Positions 10,401 through 17,575 of a stretch of 64,000 bases of DNA are shown piece by piece. A program made the translations under genes and the position numbers. The notes beneath the pieces were generated by a model, which saw nothing but the letters and a program-made list of their open reading frames with translations, ran no database searches and had not been told where the DNA came from. Numbering within the stretch: the first letter of the stretch is position 1; the number at the start of each line of letters is the position of its first letter. The DNA comes from Lepus europaeus (lineage: Eukaryota; Chordata; Mammalia; Lagomorpha; Leporidae): positions 32,211,885 through 32,275,884 of the forward strand of contig NC_084844.1 in NCBI RefSeq assembly GCF_033115175.1, given 5' to 3'.

Positions 10401-12737
10401 AGGTCTCCAACCTTCCAATACTGCCACACTTGGGACTACGCTTTCAATACGTTGATTTGGGGTACACAGAACCACATCCAACCACAGCAGAGACTATGTT
10501 TCCTTTGGTAGCTATGAACAAAAATTCAATTGGTCAAGGGAAGGCTAGATGACTGGAGGCAAGAAACAACACAAAATTTTCAGGATTTTCCCAAGCTTTA
10601 CCCATTTACCACTGAAGCCAGCTAAAAAAGGCATGTCTTGCCATAAGCTGACGCACTCAGGGGAAATTTACTTGTAACAGTTTTCATGCGGTTTTTGACA
10701 CTGTTAACTTCATTATAAAGAATATTATTTCCCAGATGACTCATCAACTGCAGTACAGCCATGGGTAGCTGGCAGCAAGTTATTAATCATTGGGCAGAGG
10801 ACAGTTTAGAAAGTACACCCTCTAGGAGGGGACAGTCCTTACAATTGTAATATTTAAATACTCCCTAAATTGCAGAGGGAATACAGACCCATTTCACAGA
10901 CAATAAATAGGATAAAAAACTCTCTGAATTTTAGGCTTTTTCAAGCTGTCATCTGAAACAGTGGAACATCATTATATCACAGCATCCTTGACCTGAGAGA
11001 GAGCCAAAGATGTAGTCATGTTCCAAATTAAATTCCCTAGTGTTCGGAAGAAATCTTGTGAATGCGACGTGCTCTAGGTAGCAAAAGGAATAGTCAATGA
11101 TATTCTGGGGAAAGGGCAAGCCAAAAGAAGTGGGTGCATTCACCACTCTGAAATTAATTCACCATAAGCTAAAGCTTACAGGGGAAAAGGGAGTGTGCAT
11201 CCCGTCTAGTGCTTGAGAGCCCACATCCCACCCTGCAGTGCTTGGGTTCTAGTCCCAGCACCCTCCTTATTTCAGCCTCCTGATAATTCCTGAAGACTGT
11301 GGGAGGCTGTGTGATAGCTCAGGTGACTGACTGGGCCCCTGCAACCCATGTAGGTGACCCAGATCATACTCCACGCCCACAGCTTCAGCTCTGCCCTAGG
11401 CCTGGCTGCTGTGGGAATTTAGGGAATGAAACAGTGGAGGGTGAGCTCGCTCGCTCCCTCTCTGCCTCTCAAATAAATAATTTTCATAAGAAAAGAGAAA
11501 CAGGAGTGGGCGTTTGGCACAGCAGTTAAGATGCTGGCTGGGATGCCCACATCCCACATCAGACTACCTGGGTTCCAGTCCCAGCCCCATTCTCGTTCCA
11601 GCTTCTTACAGTGTTTACCCTGGGAAGCAGCAGGTGATGGCTCAAGTTGTTGGACTCCTGCCACACACAAGGGAGACCTGGATTGCATTTCTGGGTCCTG
11701 CCATTGGCTTGGCCAAGCCCTGGCTATTGTGGCTATCTGGGGAGTGAACCAGTAGATGGGAGATCTGTCTTGCAAGTAAATAAAATAAATGAGTAAGTTT
11801 AAAGAGGAAAAAATAATAATAATAAGCCCTGAAACAATTAGCCCAAGACATGCATCCGAGCTGGAATGCCTGCATCTCCACACCTCGCCAGCAGCTCCTA
11901 CTACAACTGCTCCGGGACAGTCATCTCAGCGTCATCTTCTCTACATGTCCAAAAGCACACCTGGAATTACTCTGCCTTTCTCAAATCCACCTACTTGAAC
12001 CCAAAAGGACCCAAACACCTATCTCTGTGAGTGGACCCCAAAACGCCGGGGCGAGACACCGAATGCCCCCGGGGCTATCACAGGGCTAACGCTGGACAAA
12101 ACACGCGTTTGAAGAAAACTTGCCAGCTGCGGTCTGCCTGGCGTCCCGCCCCGAACCCTGACCCTGACCGCGGCCGAGGGAAGGCCGGTCCCTGGCACCG
12201 TGCGCACGATCACGGCGCCAGGCTGAGCGAGGACTTGGGAAAGCAAGGCTGCACGAACCCCGAGCCGGCCGGCACACAGCAGGCTTGTCCCGCGTCCCGT
12301 CCACCTGCGCCGGGGAGCGTCCCAGGCTTGCAGGACGCGCGTCAAAACGCAGGCTCCTGAGCCCCTCCTCGACCACACCGCGCGGGCCCTCTGCGCCCCG
12401 CCAAGCCCACCCCGCCGCCCCCGCCGCCCCCGCCGCCGACCCGCGCGGCCCCGCGGCCGCAGGCGCGTCCCCGGGCCGCCGCCCACGCGCACCTGAGGCA
12501 GTCGTTGTCCCGCACCAGGCGCGCGCTCTCGGCTGGGGGCAGGAGCCCCCCCTCCAAGTAGAGGCCCAGGAGGGCCCCCGAACTGAAGCCGAAGCGCTGG
12601 CGGATGAGACTAATGAGATCCGTGACGACTCGGCATCGGTTCAAGTCGACCAGAAGCCAGAAGGCTGTACAGTGTGGAGTGGCTGGCGGTGGATAATCAA
12701 ATTGAAGCCGTAACCTAACCGTGTCGGAAGCTGCCAT
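1523..12737 (-). CDS. COIL: Coilin, partial gene (coding exons 1-4; 3' end beyond left edge)
   Basis: Coilin scaffolds nuclear Cajal bodies, where snRNPs mature, and binds SMN and Sm proteins. Coding exons join as 12737-12493, 3431-2321, 2201-2115 and 1570-1523, all with GT-AG borders and matching phase, giving 497 residues. Residues 1-82 form the self-association N-terminal domain (starts [18 protein letters not shown]). Residues 83-452 are the low-complexity middle: basic tracts KKNKRKNK (161-168) and [10 protein letters not shown] (182-191), serine-acidic patches near 245-253 and 314-326, and an RG box at about 407-421. Residues 453-497 start the Tudor-like C-terminal domain. Human coilin is 576 residues, so about 80 are missing off the left edge; I found no further exon in 1-1522. 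No stop or frameshift is visible. It is divergently arranged with SCPEP1. Confidence 0.97.
1813..2107 (+). repeat. C SINE, old and divergent
   Basis: Divergent head, TTGGGGAGTGAACAAG body motif and AAATAAATAAATAAAATAAA tail. The tail stops about seven bases from the COIL exon 3 donor (minus strand). Confidence 0.85.
2115..2201 (-). CDS. COIL: COIL exon 3
   Basis: 87 bases, 29 residues, from [10 protein letters not shown] to GEKIAFK. Acceptor TTTTCAG/AATCC and donor TTTAAG/GTATGC. It begins the Tudor-like domain. The donor is followed after about seven bases by the tail of an antisense SINE. Confidence 0.95.
2321..3431 (-). CDS. COIL: COIL exon 2 (large internal exon)
   Basis: 1,111 bases with acceptor TTGACAG/A and donor ATCCAG/GTAGGT. 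It completes Arg82 (AG/A) and encodes residues 83-452: [12 protein letters not shown], the lysine-rich nuclear-localisation tracts, the poly-Ser/Glu phosphorylation patches and the RG-repeat box that in coilin is arginine-methylated and binds SMN. It is open throughout. Long frames on the opposite strand here are shadows. Confidence 0.96.
3432..3905. other. COIL intron 1 end, no feature recognised
   Basis: Unique-looking sequence carrying the branch and pyrimidine-tract region for exon 2 on the minus strand. No repeat recognised. Confidence 0.45.
3920..4187 (+). repeat. C SINE, first of three stacked copies
   Basis: Internal deletion relative to full length. Preceded by AACTTTAGGAAGGG (3906-3919) and followed by the same 14-mer (4188-4201). 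Confidence 0.9.
4201..4520 (+). repeat. C SINE, second of three stacked copies
   Basis: Full-length old class with AAATAAATAAAT tail; followed by target copy AATTTAGGAAGGG at 4521-4533. Confidence 0.9.
4532..4842 (+). repeat. C SINE, third of three stacked copies
   Basis: Full-length old class; tail followed by AATTTAGCAAGA (4843-4854), a decayed fourth copy of the shared target. Confidence 0.9.
4911..4967 (+). repeat. MLT2-like ERVL LTR fragment
   Basis: Contains TTTATGTGTCAACTTGACTG and GATGCCCAGATGTTTGG, which resemble the recalled 5' part of MLT2 LTRs. It is cut off where a SINE 3' fragment begins. Confidence 0.5.
4968..5049 (+). repeat. C SINE 3' fragment
   Basis: Only the last 80 bases remain: TTGCAGCCATCTAGG, CT tract, TTTAAATAAATAAATAAATC. 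Confidence 0.75.
5168..5505 (-). repeat. C SINE, old class
   Basis: Poly-T start, AAGATTTATTCATTTATTTG, GA-tract, and inverted head ending GCACAACGCCAGGCC. One of only two sense-strand copies seen in COIL. Confidence 0.92.
5506..5732. other. COIL intron 1 unique stretch
   Basis: No repeat or gene recognised; a short open frame here has no recognisable domain. Confidence 0.4.
5733..6137 (+). repeat. C SINE with expanded pyrimidine tract
   Basis: Divergent head; the CT tract is expanded to about 100 bases by a duplicated CCCTCTAA(T/C)TCCCTCCCTC unit (about 6007-6095) before the AAATAAATAAATAAATC tail. Confidence 0.85.
6138..6640. other. COIL intron 1 unique stretch
   Basis: Mixed-composition sequence without a recognised repeat, RNA gene or convincing open frame. 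Confidence 0.4.
6641..6955 (+). repeat. L1M-like 3' end fragment
   Basis: Contains ancient-L1 3' end phrases: GGGATGTATCCTGCTGAATC, GGAAGCAACCCAACACGTCC, ATCAATAAGGAGCTGTCTAA. Similar L1 3'-end text resumes at about 7569-7690, so younger insertions have split it. Confidence 0.6.
6956..7240 (+). repeat. Tigger/pogo-type DNA transposon fossil (family uncertain)
   Basis: GCTTCTCAACTTACAATGG, GAAAATGTATTTAATATACC and GCTCAGAACACTTACAT match a mammalian Tigger-related element I recall. The exact family name is not certain. Confidence 0.5.
7351..7568 (+). mobile_element. U6-L1 chimeric retroinsertion with 11-bp target duplication
   Basis: ACGCATCTGTG occurs at 7351-7361 and again at 7558-7568. 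Between them lie the U6 copy, then 7481-7534 which reads as L1 ORF2 ([12 protein letters not shown] in one frame, with EINEK just before after a small frameshift), then an A/C-rich tail. This is the structure left when L1 reverse transcriptase switches template from L1 RNA to U6 RNA. Confidence 0.82.
7362..7467 (+). pseudogene. U6 snRNA retro-copy (106 nt, near-complete)
   Basis: Starts GTGCTCGCTTCGGCAGCACA and ends GTTCCATATTTT. It covers the whole U6 snRNA with two substitutions that I can see against the canonical RNA: G to A at 7433 and C to T at 7448, the second a CpG decay. The ACAGAGA box is intact. No PSE or TATA element stands upstream, and it sits inside an 11-bp target duplication, so it is a retrocopy and probably silent. 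Confidence 0.9.
7569..7690 (+). repeat. L1M-like 3' end, continuation
   Basis: GGAAAGACACACCCAAACTT and following sequence resemble the L1M 3' UTR, lined up after the U6-L1 insertion. Confidence 0.4.
7766..8090 (-). repeat. C SINE, old class
   Basis: Complete copy with perfect target duplication TGGCCAACTT at 7756-7765 and 8091-8100. Confidence 0.93.
8101..8565. other. COIL intron 1 unique stretch
   Basis: No repeat or gene recognised. Confidence 0.4.
8566..8890 (+). mobile_element. MLT1-like MaLR LTR
   Basis: CCTAACCCCAGCACCCCAGA, CTTTAAAGAGGTGATCAAGT, CCTCAGAAGAAACCACGCC and GTGTAAGCCACAGTCTATGG follow the recalled order of an MLT1 LTR. Confidence 0.65.
8891..9411. other. COIL intron 1 unique stretch
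   Basis: No repeat recognised. A short plus-strand frame at 9001-9246 has no domain and I do not call it. Confidence 0.4.
9484..10090 (+). repeat. Old C SINE interrupted by a younger one
   Basis: Head at 9484-9566 and remainder at 9904-10090 join across the younger copy: ATACCTGGCTCTGG resumes as CTGGCTCCGGAGTCC. It is itself inside the MST LTR. Confidence 0.75.
9567..9903 (+). repeat. C SINE nested in an older C SINE
   Basis: Complete GGGGCTGGCGGTGTGGC to AAATAAATAAATCTT tail. Target duplication CTGGCTC(T/C)GG at 9557-9566 and 9904-9913. Confidence 0.88.
10491..11189. other. COIL intron 1 unique stretch
   Basis: No repeat or gene recognised; AT-rich in the second half. Confidence 0.4.
11190..11492 (+). 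repeat. C SINE, old and divergent
   Basis: Recognised by GGTTCTAGTCCCAGC, GGGCCCCTGCAACCCATG, GGGAATGAAACAGTGGAGGG and CTCAAATAAATAATTTTC. Confidence 0.8.
11504..11800 (+). repeat. C SINE, old and divergent
   Basis: GGCACAGCAGTTAAGATGC head, GGGGAGTGAACCAGTAGATG body and AAGTAAATAAAATAAATG tail. Confidence 0.87.
12493..12737 (-). CDS. COIL: COIL exon 1 (coding part)
   Basis: Encodes residues 1-81 and two bases of Arg82. The ATG is chosen because it starts the conserved MAAS N-terminus; an upstream in-frame ATG would add 12 residues ([12 protein letters not shown]) not known in coilin. The donor reads CTCAG/GTGCGC. The exon lies inside a CpG island. Confidence 0.96.
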
Positions 12738-12740
12738 CTT
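12730..12740 (-). promoter_or_regulatory. YY1-type element overlapping the COIL start codon
   Basis: The minus strand reads AAGATGGCAGC, a close match to the YY1 consensus AARATGGCNGC. Its ATG is the coilin initiation codon. YY1 boxes in this position are typical of TATA-less CpG promoters and favour a short 5' UTR. Function is inferred. Confidence 0.5.
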
Positions 12741-12773
12741 GCCGTCCTCAACGGAAGCCGAGAGACACCACAA

Positions 12774-13649
12774 AGCTCCCGTGCGCAGGTGGCCCCCGCC
12801 CCCTGGAGCCGCTACCGTGTGCCACCTTTCGGCAACGAGTGGTTACTGCAGGAGCGCGGTTGACAGAGTTTTGTTCAGGACAGGGCTAGGGAAGAGTACA
12901 AAAGAAATAAATGCTTTTATTCCTTTCTTATCAGATAAATGGAGGGCCCGAATTTAGGCAAGTCGCTGGATGAACAAGCACTTGACACCAGTGGCGATCT
13001 AAAGTACGTCAAAGATTTTTTTTTTTAAAAAGATAGCAACTCCCAATACGTTTAGTTGACCCCAATCTTTCATCCCAAGGAGTTGAAAAAGATGTCATTT
13101 CTAGCGCGTCGTCGACATTGACATCTCTCTTCTAAATGTATCCAGTGAAAAAAGTACTCTAGCTGTTTAATGCCCACCACCATCCATATTTTAAAATGCA
13201 AAAATAAGTCCTTTTATTTACCTGTAGGTAGGTAAGTGCGAAATTTTACATTATTCCTTTAATATCCATTTTTCCTACAATATATATATGTCAACCCTTT
13301 AATTGTCATGTCAAAGGTATGAACTATTATCCTCATTCAGAAGATCTAACAAACCAAGGTTCAGAGAGGATAAGTAACTTCCCCAAAGTAGTAGGTGAGT
13401 AGGTGCAGGTTTCTGGCACTCAGAAGATGCACTGAAAAAAACAGTTTTTCAAGTTTTTTTCTTAAAGCTCTATGTCTTTTGTATTAAATTATTAATATTA
13501 TTAGTGATACATAATTGATCTAAATAGCTTCAAACATTACATGTAATTATGCATCACTATTAGGTAGGAAAAGAACAATGAAAGCGTCAAGGGCAAAGCT
13601 GTGAGGGGTTTTCCATTGGTCCAAGTATTTAAGGATGAGTATCACTAAA
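12774..13649. other. Intergenic sequence upstream of COIL
   Basis: Mostly unique, AT-rich beyond 13000. A decayed antisense MIR seems to lie at about 13315-13420 (CAGAGAGGATAAGTAACTTC). Confidence 0.5.
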
Positions 13650-13800
13650 CAGGGCTTCGGATCGGTGCAGCTCCAGCCATTGCAGCCTATTGGGGAGTGA
13701 ACCAGTAGATGGAAGACCTTTCTCTCTCTCTCTCTCTCTGCCTCTCCTCTCTCTGTGTAACTCTGACTTTCAAATAAATAAATAAATCTTTAAAAATTTT
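13650..13800 (+). repeat. C SINE 3' half
   Basis: Begins GGGCTTCGGATCGGTGCAGC; GGGGAGTGAACCAGTAGATG, long CT tract, AAATAAATAAATCTTT tail. The 5' half is missing. Confidence 0.85.
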
Positions 13801-14007
13801 TTAATAAAGCTGAATGGTAGGTACACAATGCTTTACTGTATTTTTGCAACATTTATGCTCCTTTGTACTTTATCTATAATTTTGCAATATTCTTTATTCT
13901 TTGCATTTATCTGTATTTTGCTATATTTAATTATAGAAAGGATCTATTTTTTAATCTTGGATACTTCTAAAAGGTTACCTGACATCACTTGTTTAAATTG
14001 TAATTAC

Positions 14008-14334
14008 GAACAGGCTAATCCTCCGCCTTTGGGTGCCGGCACACCGGGTTCTAGTCCCGGTTGGGGCGCCGGATTCTATCCCGGTTGCCCCTCTTCCAGG
14101 CCAGCTCTCTGCTATGGCCCAGGAAGGCAGTGGAGGATGGCCCCAGTGCTTGGGCCCTGCACCCGCAAGGGAGACCAGGAGAAGCACCTGGCTCCTGGCT
14201 TCGGATCAGCGAGAGACGCCGTCCGTAGCGGCCATTGGAGGGTGAACCAACGGCAAAAAGGAAGACCTTTCTCTCTGTCTCTCTCTCTCTCACTGTCCAC
14301 TCTGCCTGTCCAAAAAAAAAAAAAAAAGAGAAAA
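14008..14334 (+). repeat. C SINE, young class, 5' truncated
   Basis: Lacks about the first 20 bases and starts GAACAGGCTAATCC. Target duplication containing ATTGTAATTAC at 13995-14007 and 14335-14347 shows truncation at insertion. Confidence 0.92.
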
Positions 14335-14390
14335 AAATTGTAATTACACAAAACAAAGAAGAAAAAAAAGAAAAATTGTTAAGTACATGT

Positions 14391-14678
14391 GTGCTTTTTT
14401 TTTTGAAAGGCAGAGTGACGGGGAGAGAAAGAGGTCTTCTAACTGCTAGTTCACTCTCTAAATTTCTACAGCAGCCAAAGCAGGGTTAGGCCAAAGCCAT
14501 GACCCAGGAACACCATTCCAGTCTCACAACAGATGGCAGGAACCCAAGTGCTTGGCCTCTGCTGCCTCCCAGGCACATTTGCAGGAAGTTGGATGAGAAG
14601 TGGAGGCAAGACTCAATCCCAGGCACTCTGATACCCAATGTAGAGATCTCAACCCACTGCGCCACAGCACCCAGCCTG
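14391..14678 (-). repeat. C SINE, old
   Basis: Poly-T, GAAAGGCAGAGTGACGGG, inverted head ending CGCCACAGCACCCAGCC. Inserted in L1-like sequence. Confidence 0.88.
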
Positions 14679-14935
14679 CATGTACTCTTTGATCCAGCAA
14701 TTCCACTCCTACACCTGACACCTGCCTAACATCTCTGGGCAAAACCTTGCATGCAGTGTTGGTTTAGAATGGCGACTTCCTGGAAGCAAAGTAAATGCCC
14801 ATGACTGGGATGAAATAGGATAAACTAGTGTATGTCTATTTAATAGCTATATAAAACCCCACTACATGGGGAATCATGATCTATTCAACCATTTTCTTGA
14901 GATTGTTCAAAATATATGGATATGAAAAGGTGTCC
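14679..14935 (+). repeat. L1M-like 3' end fragment
   Basis: TTTGATCCAGCAATTCCACT followed by GGAAGCAAAGTAAATGCCCA and AAAACCCCACTACATGG are the ancient-L1 3' end pattern. Confidence 0.6.
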
Positions 14936-15382
14936 AGGACATGAGAGAAAAGCACAAAAGCAAAAGTGTGGTGAATGTTCCGAGCGTAGATCTTGTTCAC
15001 TCTGTTTCAGCTGGCTTCCTCTGACACTGCTCTGGCTGGGGGGTGGGGGGGACCCTCATCCTGGTGTGATCCTGGGTGAAAGGTTCATGTTCCCTAACTG
15101 GGCGTGTTGGCACCTGAAGAGGTGGGCGGGCTCATTATTGCATCATGGTGGTGAGAGACCCTGGCCCAAGGTCTCATCCTGCCAGTGTGTAGGCAGGTAC
15201 TCTCAGACTCTGGTTCTTCATTTACTTAAATTTGAGTTTGGAAATGTAAGAATTAAACTGTGTTCTGATGCACCCACACCGCTTGGTACATGCCTGTTAC
15301 TGTGCCTACAGGAATTTAAATTTAAAAACTGAAGCCAAAAATAGGGCTCCAAATTTCTTGTACTTGTCGTGGATCAGCATCA

Positions 15383-15411
15383 CACACGTGTGTGTGTGTG
15401 TGTGTGTGTTA
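15383..15411. repeat. (TG)n microsatellite
   Basis: About 12 TG units after ACACACG, a likely length-variable site. Confidence 0.9.
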
Positions 15412-15466
15412 TTCATGATGAATCCTTTTATTAACAGCTCACACTTATCACTTAAGACAAAGCAAC

Positions 15467-15824
15467 CAGGGTGGCCATTGTGGGTGCAATGGATTAACTT
15501 GAGGCTTGGGACACCTGCGTCCCATTTCAGAGTATCTGGTTCAAATTCTGGGTATTCCACTTCCCATCCAGCTTCTTGCCAGTGTGCATTCTGGGAGGCA
15601 GAAGATGATGGCTCAAGTACTTGCATCCCTGCTATCCATGTGGGAGACCCAAAATAAGTTCTGGGCGCCTGGCTTCAGCCTGGCCTATCTTAGCTGTTTT
15701 GGGTATTTGGGGAGTGAACCAGCAGGTGGAAGATCTCTGTCCCCCTGTTTCTTTGTCTCTATCTCTGTGTATGTGTGTATCTCTACCTCTCAAATAAAAT
15801 GAAAATATATTTTTTAAAAAGAGT
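15467..15824 (+). repeat. C SINE, old and divergent
   Basis: Target duplication AAAGCAAC at 15459-15466 and 15825-15832; CTCAAATAAAATG tail. Confidence 0.85.
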
Positions 15825-15832
15825 AAAGCAAC

Positions 15833-16777
15833 AACCAAAAAGCATATCATTTTTCAATGGTTCTGCAAAGCTGAGAAGGAAGAGGTGGGCACACAAAGCC
15901 CCACTGACTTTCCTGGGTTTCCCTGACTCCCAAGATTGCTGTCTAATGCATTTCCTGGCCCATGTATTCCTGCCCCCACTCAGCTCTGTCCAGCAGTTAC
16001 ATTCTGCCTCCACCTCGGCCTGGGGGTTTTGTGATTTCACATCATGGCTATTAGCCTGTTGGGGTTCCGATCGTTCCTGTAGCAATTAGCCCCGAAGAAG
16101 AGGAAGGGCACCTTGTTTGGGCACCTGCACAACAAAACTGACAGACATACAGTTCGGGCTGTGTGACTGCCCGGATCCACATCACCTTTGCTAAATGCTG
16201 AGTTGGTGGTGTGACAGCCTGTTGTACTCAGGACCCTGCATCCTGGCCCAGACTTACCCGAGTCCTCTGATGCTTTATTCCCCAACAACTTCCCCCATAA
16301 CGTACTGGTCCCCAAATATGCCAGGGCCTCTTGGGCTCTGCACACCATAGAAGAAGAATCTCTCCCAAACTTGGTGACGTTATGGAAGAGCATTTGCCAA
16401 GGAGCCGGCCTGGCTCACGTGTGACACTCTCAACTGTTGCCTTGTGATCACAGTCTGTTTGGCCAACCGTCACTGACGGCCTGACCCTCAACCTCACGGA
16501 GCTGACAGTCTAGCAAGGAAGATCAAATGAGATAAACAGCCACACACATGATCATTTAAAAACACTCATGGTGCGCGTGATGAAAGAGAGGTCAAGGATG
16601 TTGTGAGGACCTGTCAAAACAGCCCCGCCTTAGCTGAGTCTGAAGCTCTAAGGAAGTCTTCCTGCCAAGGGCGCTGACAGCTGCAGGTTCAATGGTAGCT
16701 TGCCAGGAGGGGGTGGAGGAAGGATTTGAGGAAAGTTTGCTTGAAATTCCAGTATAGCAAAGTGCAAAGAAAGAGGA
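15833..16777. other. Intergenic unique stretch
   Basis: No gene, RNA or repeat recognised. Open frames on both strands are under 120 codons without domains. Confidence 0.4.
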
Positions 16778-17084
16778 CAAATTCAAGACGTATTCATCTG
16801 AAAGAGAGATGGGGAGAGAGGGAAAGATGGAGAGAAAGATCTTCCATTTGCTGTTTGATTCCCAAATGGCCTCAATGGCAATGGCTGGGAGCCTGGATCT
16901 CCGTCCCGGGCTCCCACATGGGTGCAGGAGCCGAAGCACTTTGGGCCATCTTCCTCTGCTTTCCCAGGCACATTAACAGGGAGATGAATCGGAAGAAGTG
17001 CAGCTGTGACACAAACTGGCGTTCACATGGGATACCAGTGTTGCAGGTGGCACCTTAACCCGCTGGGCCACACCAGTCCCAGTA
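16778..17084 (-). repeat. C SINE, old
   Basis: GAGAG tract, CCCAAATGGCCTCAATGGC and inverted head ending GGGCCACACCAGTCCC. It lies about 400 bp before the SCPEP1 start. Confidence 0.85.
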
Positions 17085-17423
17085 CACATATCTTAAGAGT
17101 ACCTTTGTTGAGTTTTGACCAATGCATGGGCCTATGTAACAAAAACACCTATCAAAAGACACAAAATATAGCCACAACATTACCAGAGAAGGGCGAGGCA
17201 GCAGGGTTATTTCTCTGTAGTCTCTCAGAGCCGTCGCACAGCCTAAATCAAACGCCTTCAACTCGTCCGCCCCTATAAGGGCCCTACAAGGAAGATGCCA
17301 AGGCCAGGCCTGCGGAACTGCCCCCGGCCTGCCCGGCAGAGGGCGCGCGCGGCGGCGAGCCTCGGCCCCGCCTCGCCCGCCCAGACCCCGCCCCCGGCCC
17401 GCCCCCCGGCTCCGCCCGCAGCC

Positions 17424-17433
17424 GTCACGTGGT
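17424..17433 (+). promoter_or_regulatory. CLEAR-like E-box (GTCACGTGGT)
   Basis: CACGTG with GT on its 5' side lies 51 bp before the SCPEP1 ATG, inside the GC-box cluster. It matches eight or more positions of GTCACGTGAC, the TFEB/MITF lysosomal-gene motif. This fits a lysosomal peptidase. Binding is inferred, not shown. Confidence 0.55.
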
Positions 17434-17481
17434 GGGACCCCGGGTCCAGCCTGTTGCTGATGCTGCCGCGCGGTGTTCGTC

Positions 17482-17575
17482 ATGGAGCTGGCGCCGCCGA
17501 GCCGTCCCGGGCCTCGGTGGCTGCTGCTGTTGCTGCTGCTTCTGCCGCTGCCTCTACTGGGCCAGAGCGCGCTAG
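17482..17575 (+). CDS. SCPEP1: SCPEP1 exon 1 (start codon, signal peptide)
   Basis: Starts TCATGGAGCTGG and encodes MELAPPSRPGPRW followed by a run of leucines, then GQSAL: a classical signal peptide built largely from CTG codons. It ends with one base of Gly32 at donor CTAG/GTAGGT. Confidence 0.96.

Larger units (their letters stand above)
9412..10490 (-). mobile_element. MST-type MaLR LTR split by nested SINEs
   Basis: Left part about 9412-9483 (TATTGGTCTGTTTTCAGTTAC) and right part about 10091-10490 (GCTCACAGTTTTGACTG, CACTCTTTTATGATGCTCAC, TTTGGGGTACACAGAACC) are the two ends of one antisense MST LTR. The middle is occupied by two SINEs. Confidence 0.65.
12030..12800. promoter_or_regulatory. 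CpG island and COIL promoter region
   Basis: Dense CpG and GC content, including a GCCGCC run at about 12406-12450, covers COIL exon 1 and the start of intron 1. No TATA box is seen near the start codon, as expected of a housekeeping CpG promoter. Long open frames across it on both strands reflect GC-rich composition rather than genes. Confidence 0.8.

Noticed and set aside
12019-12492. Long arginine/glycine-rich frames across the COIL CpG island
   Set aside because: Stop codons are scarce in GC-rich DNA; the real exon ends at the donor at 12493.
13828-14343. 171-codon frame with a hydrophobic N-terminus
   Set aside because: It runs from AT-rich sequence into the young C SINE and ends in its A-tail; a chance fusion.
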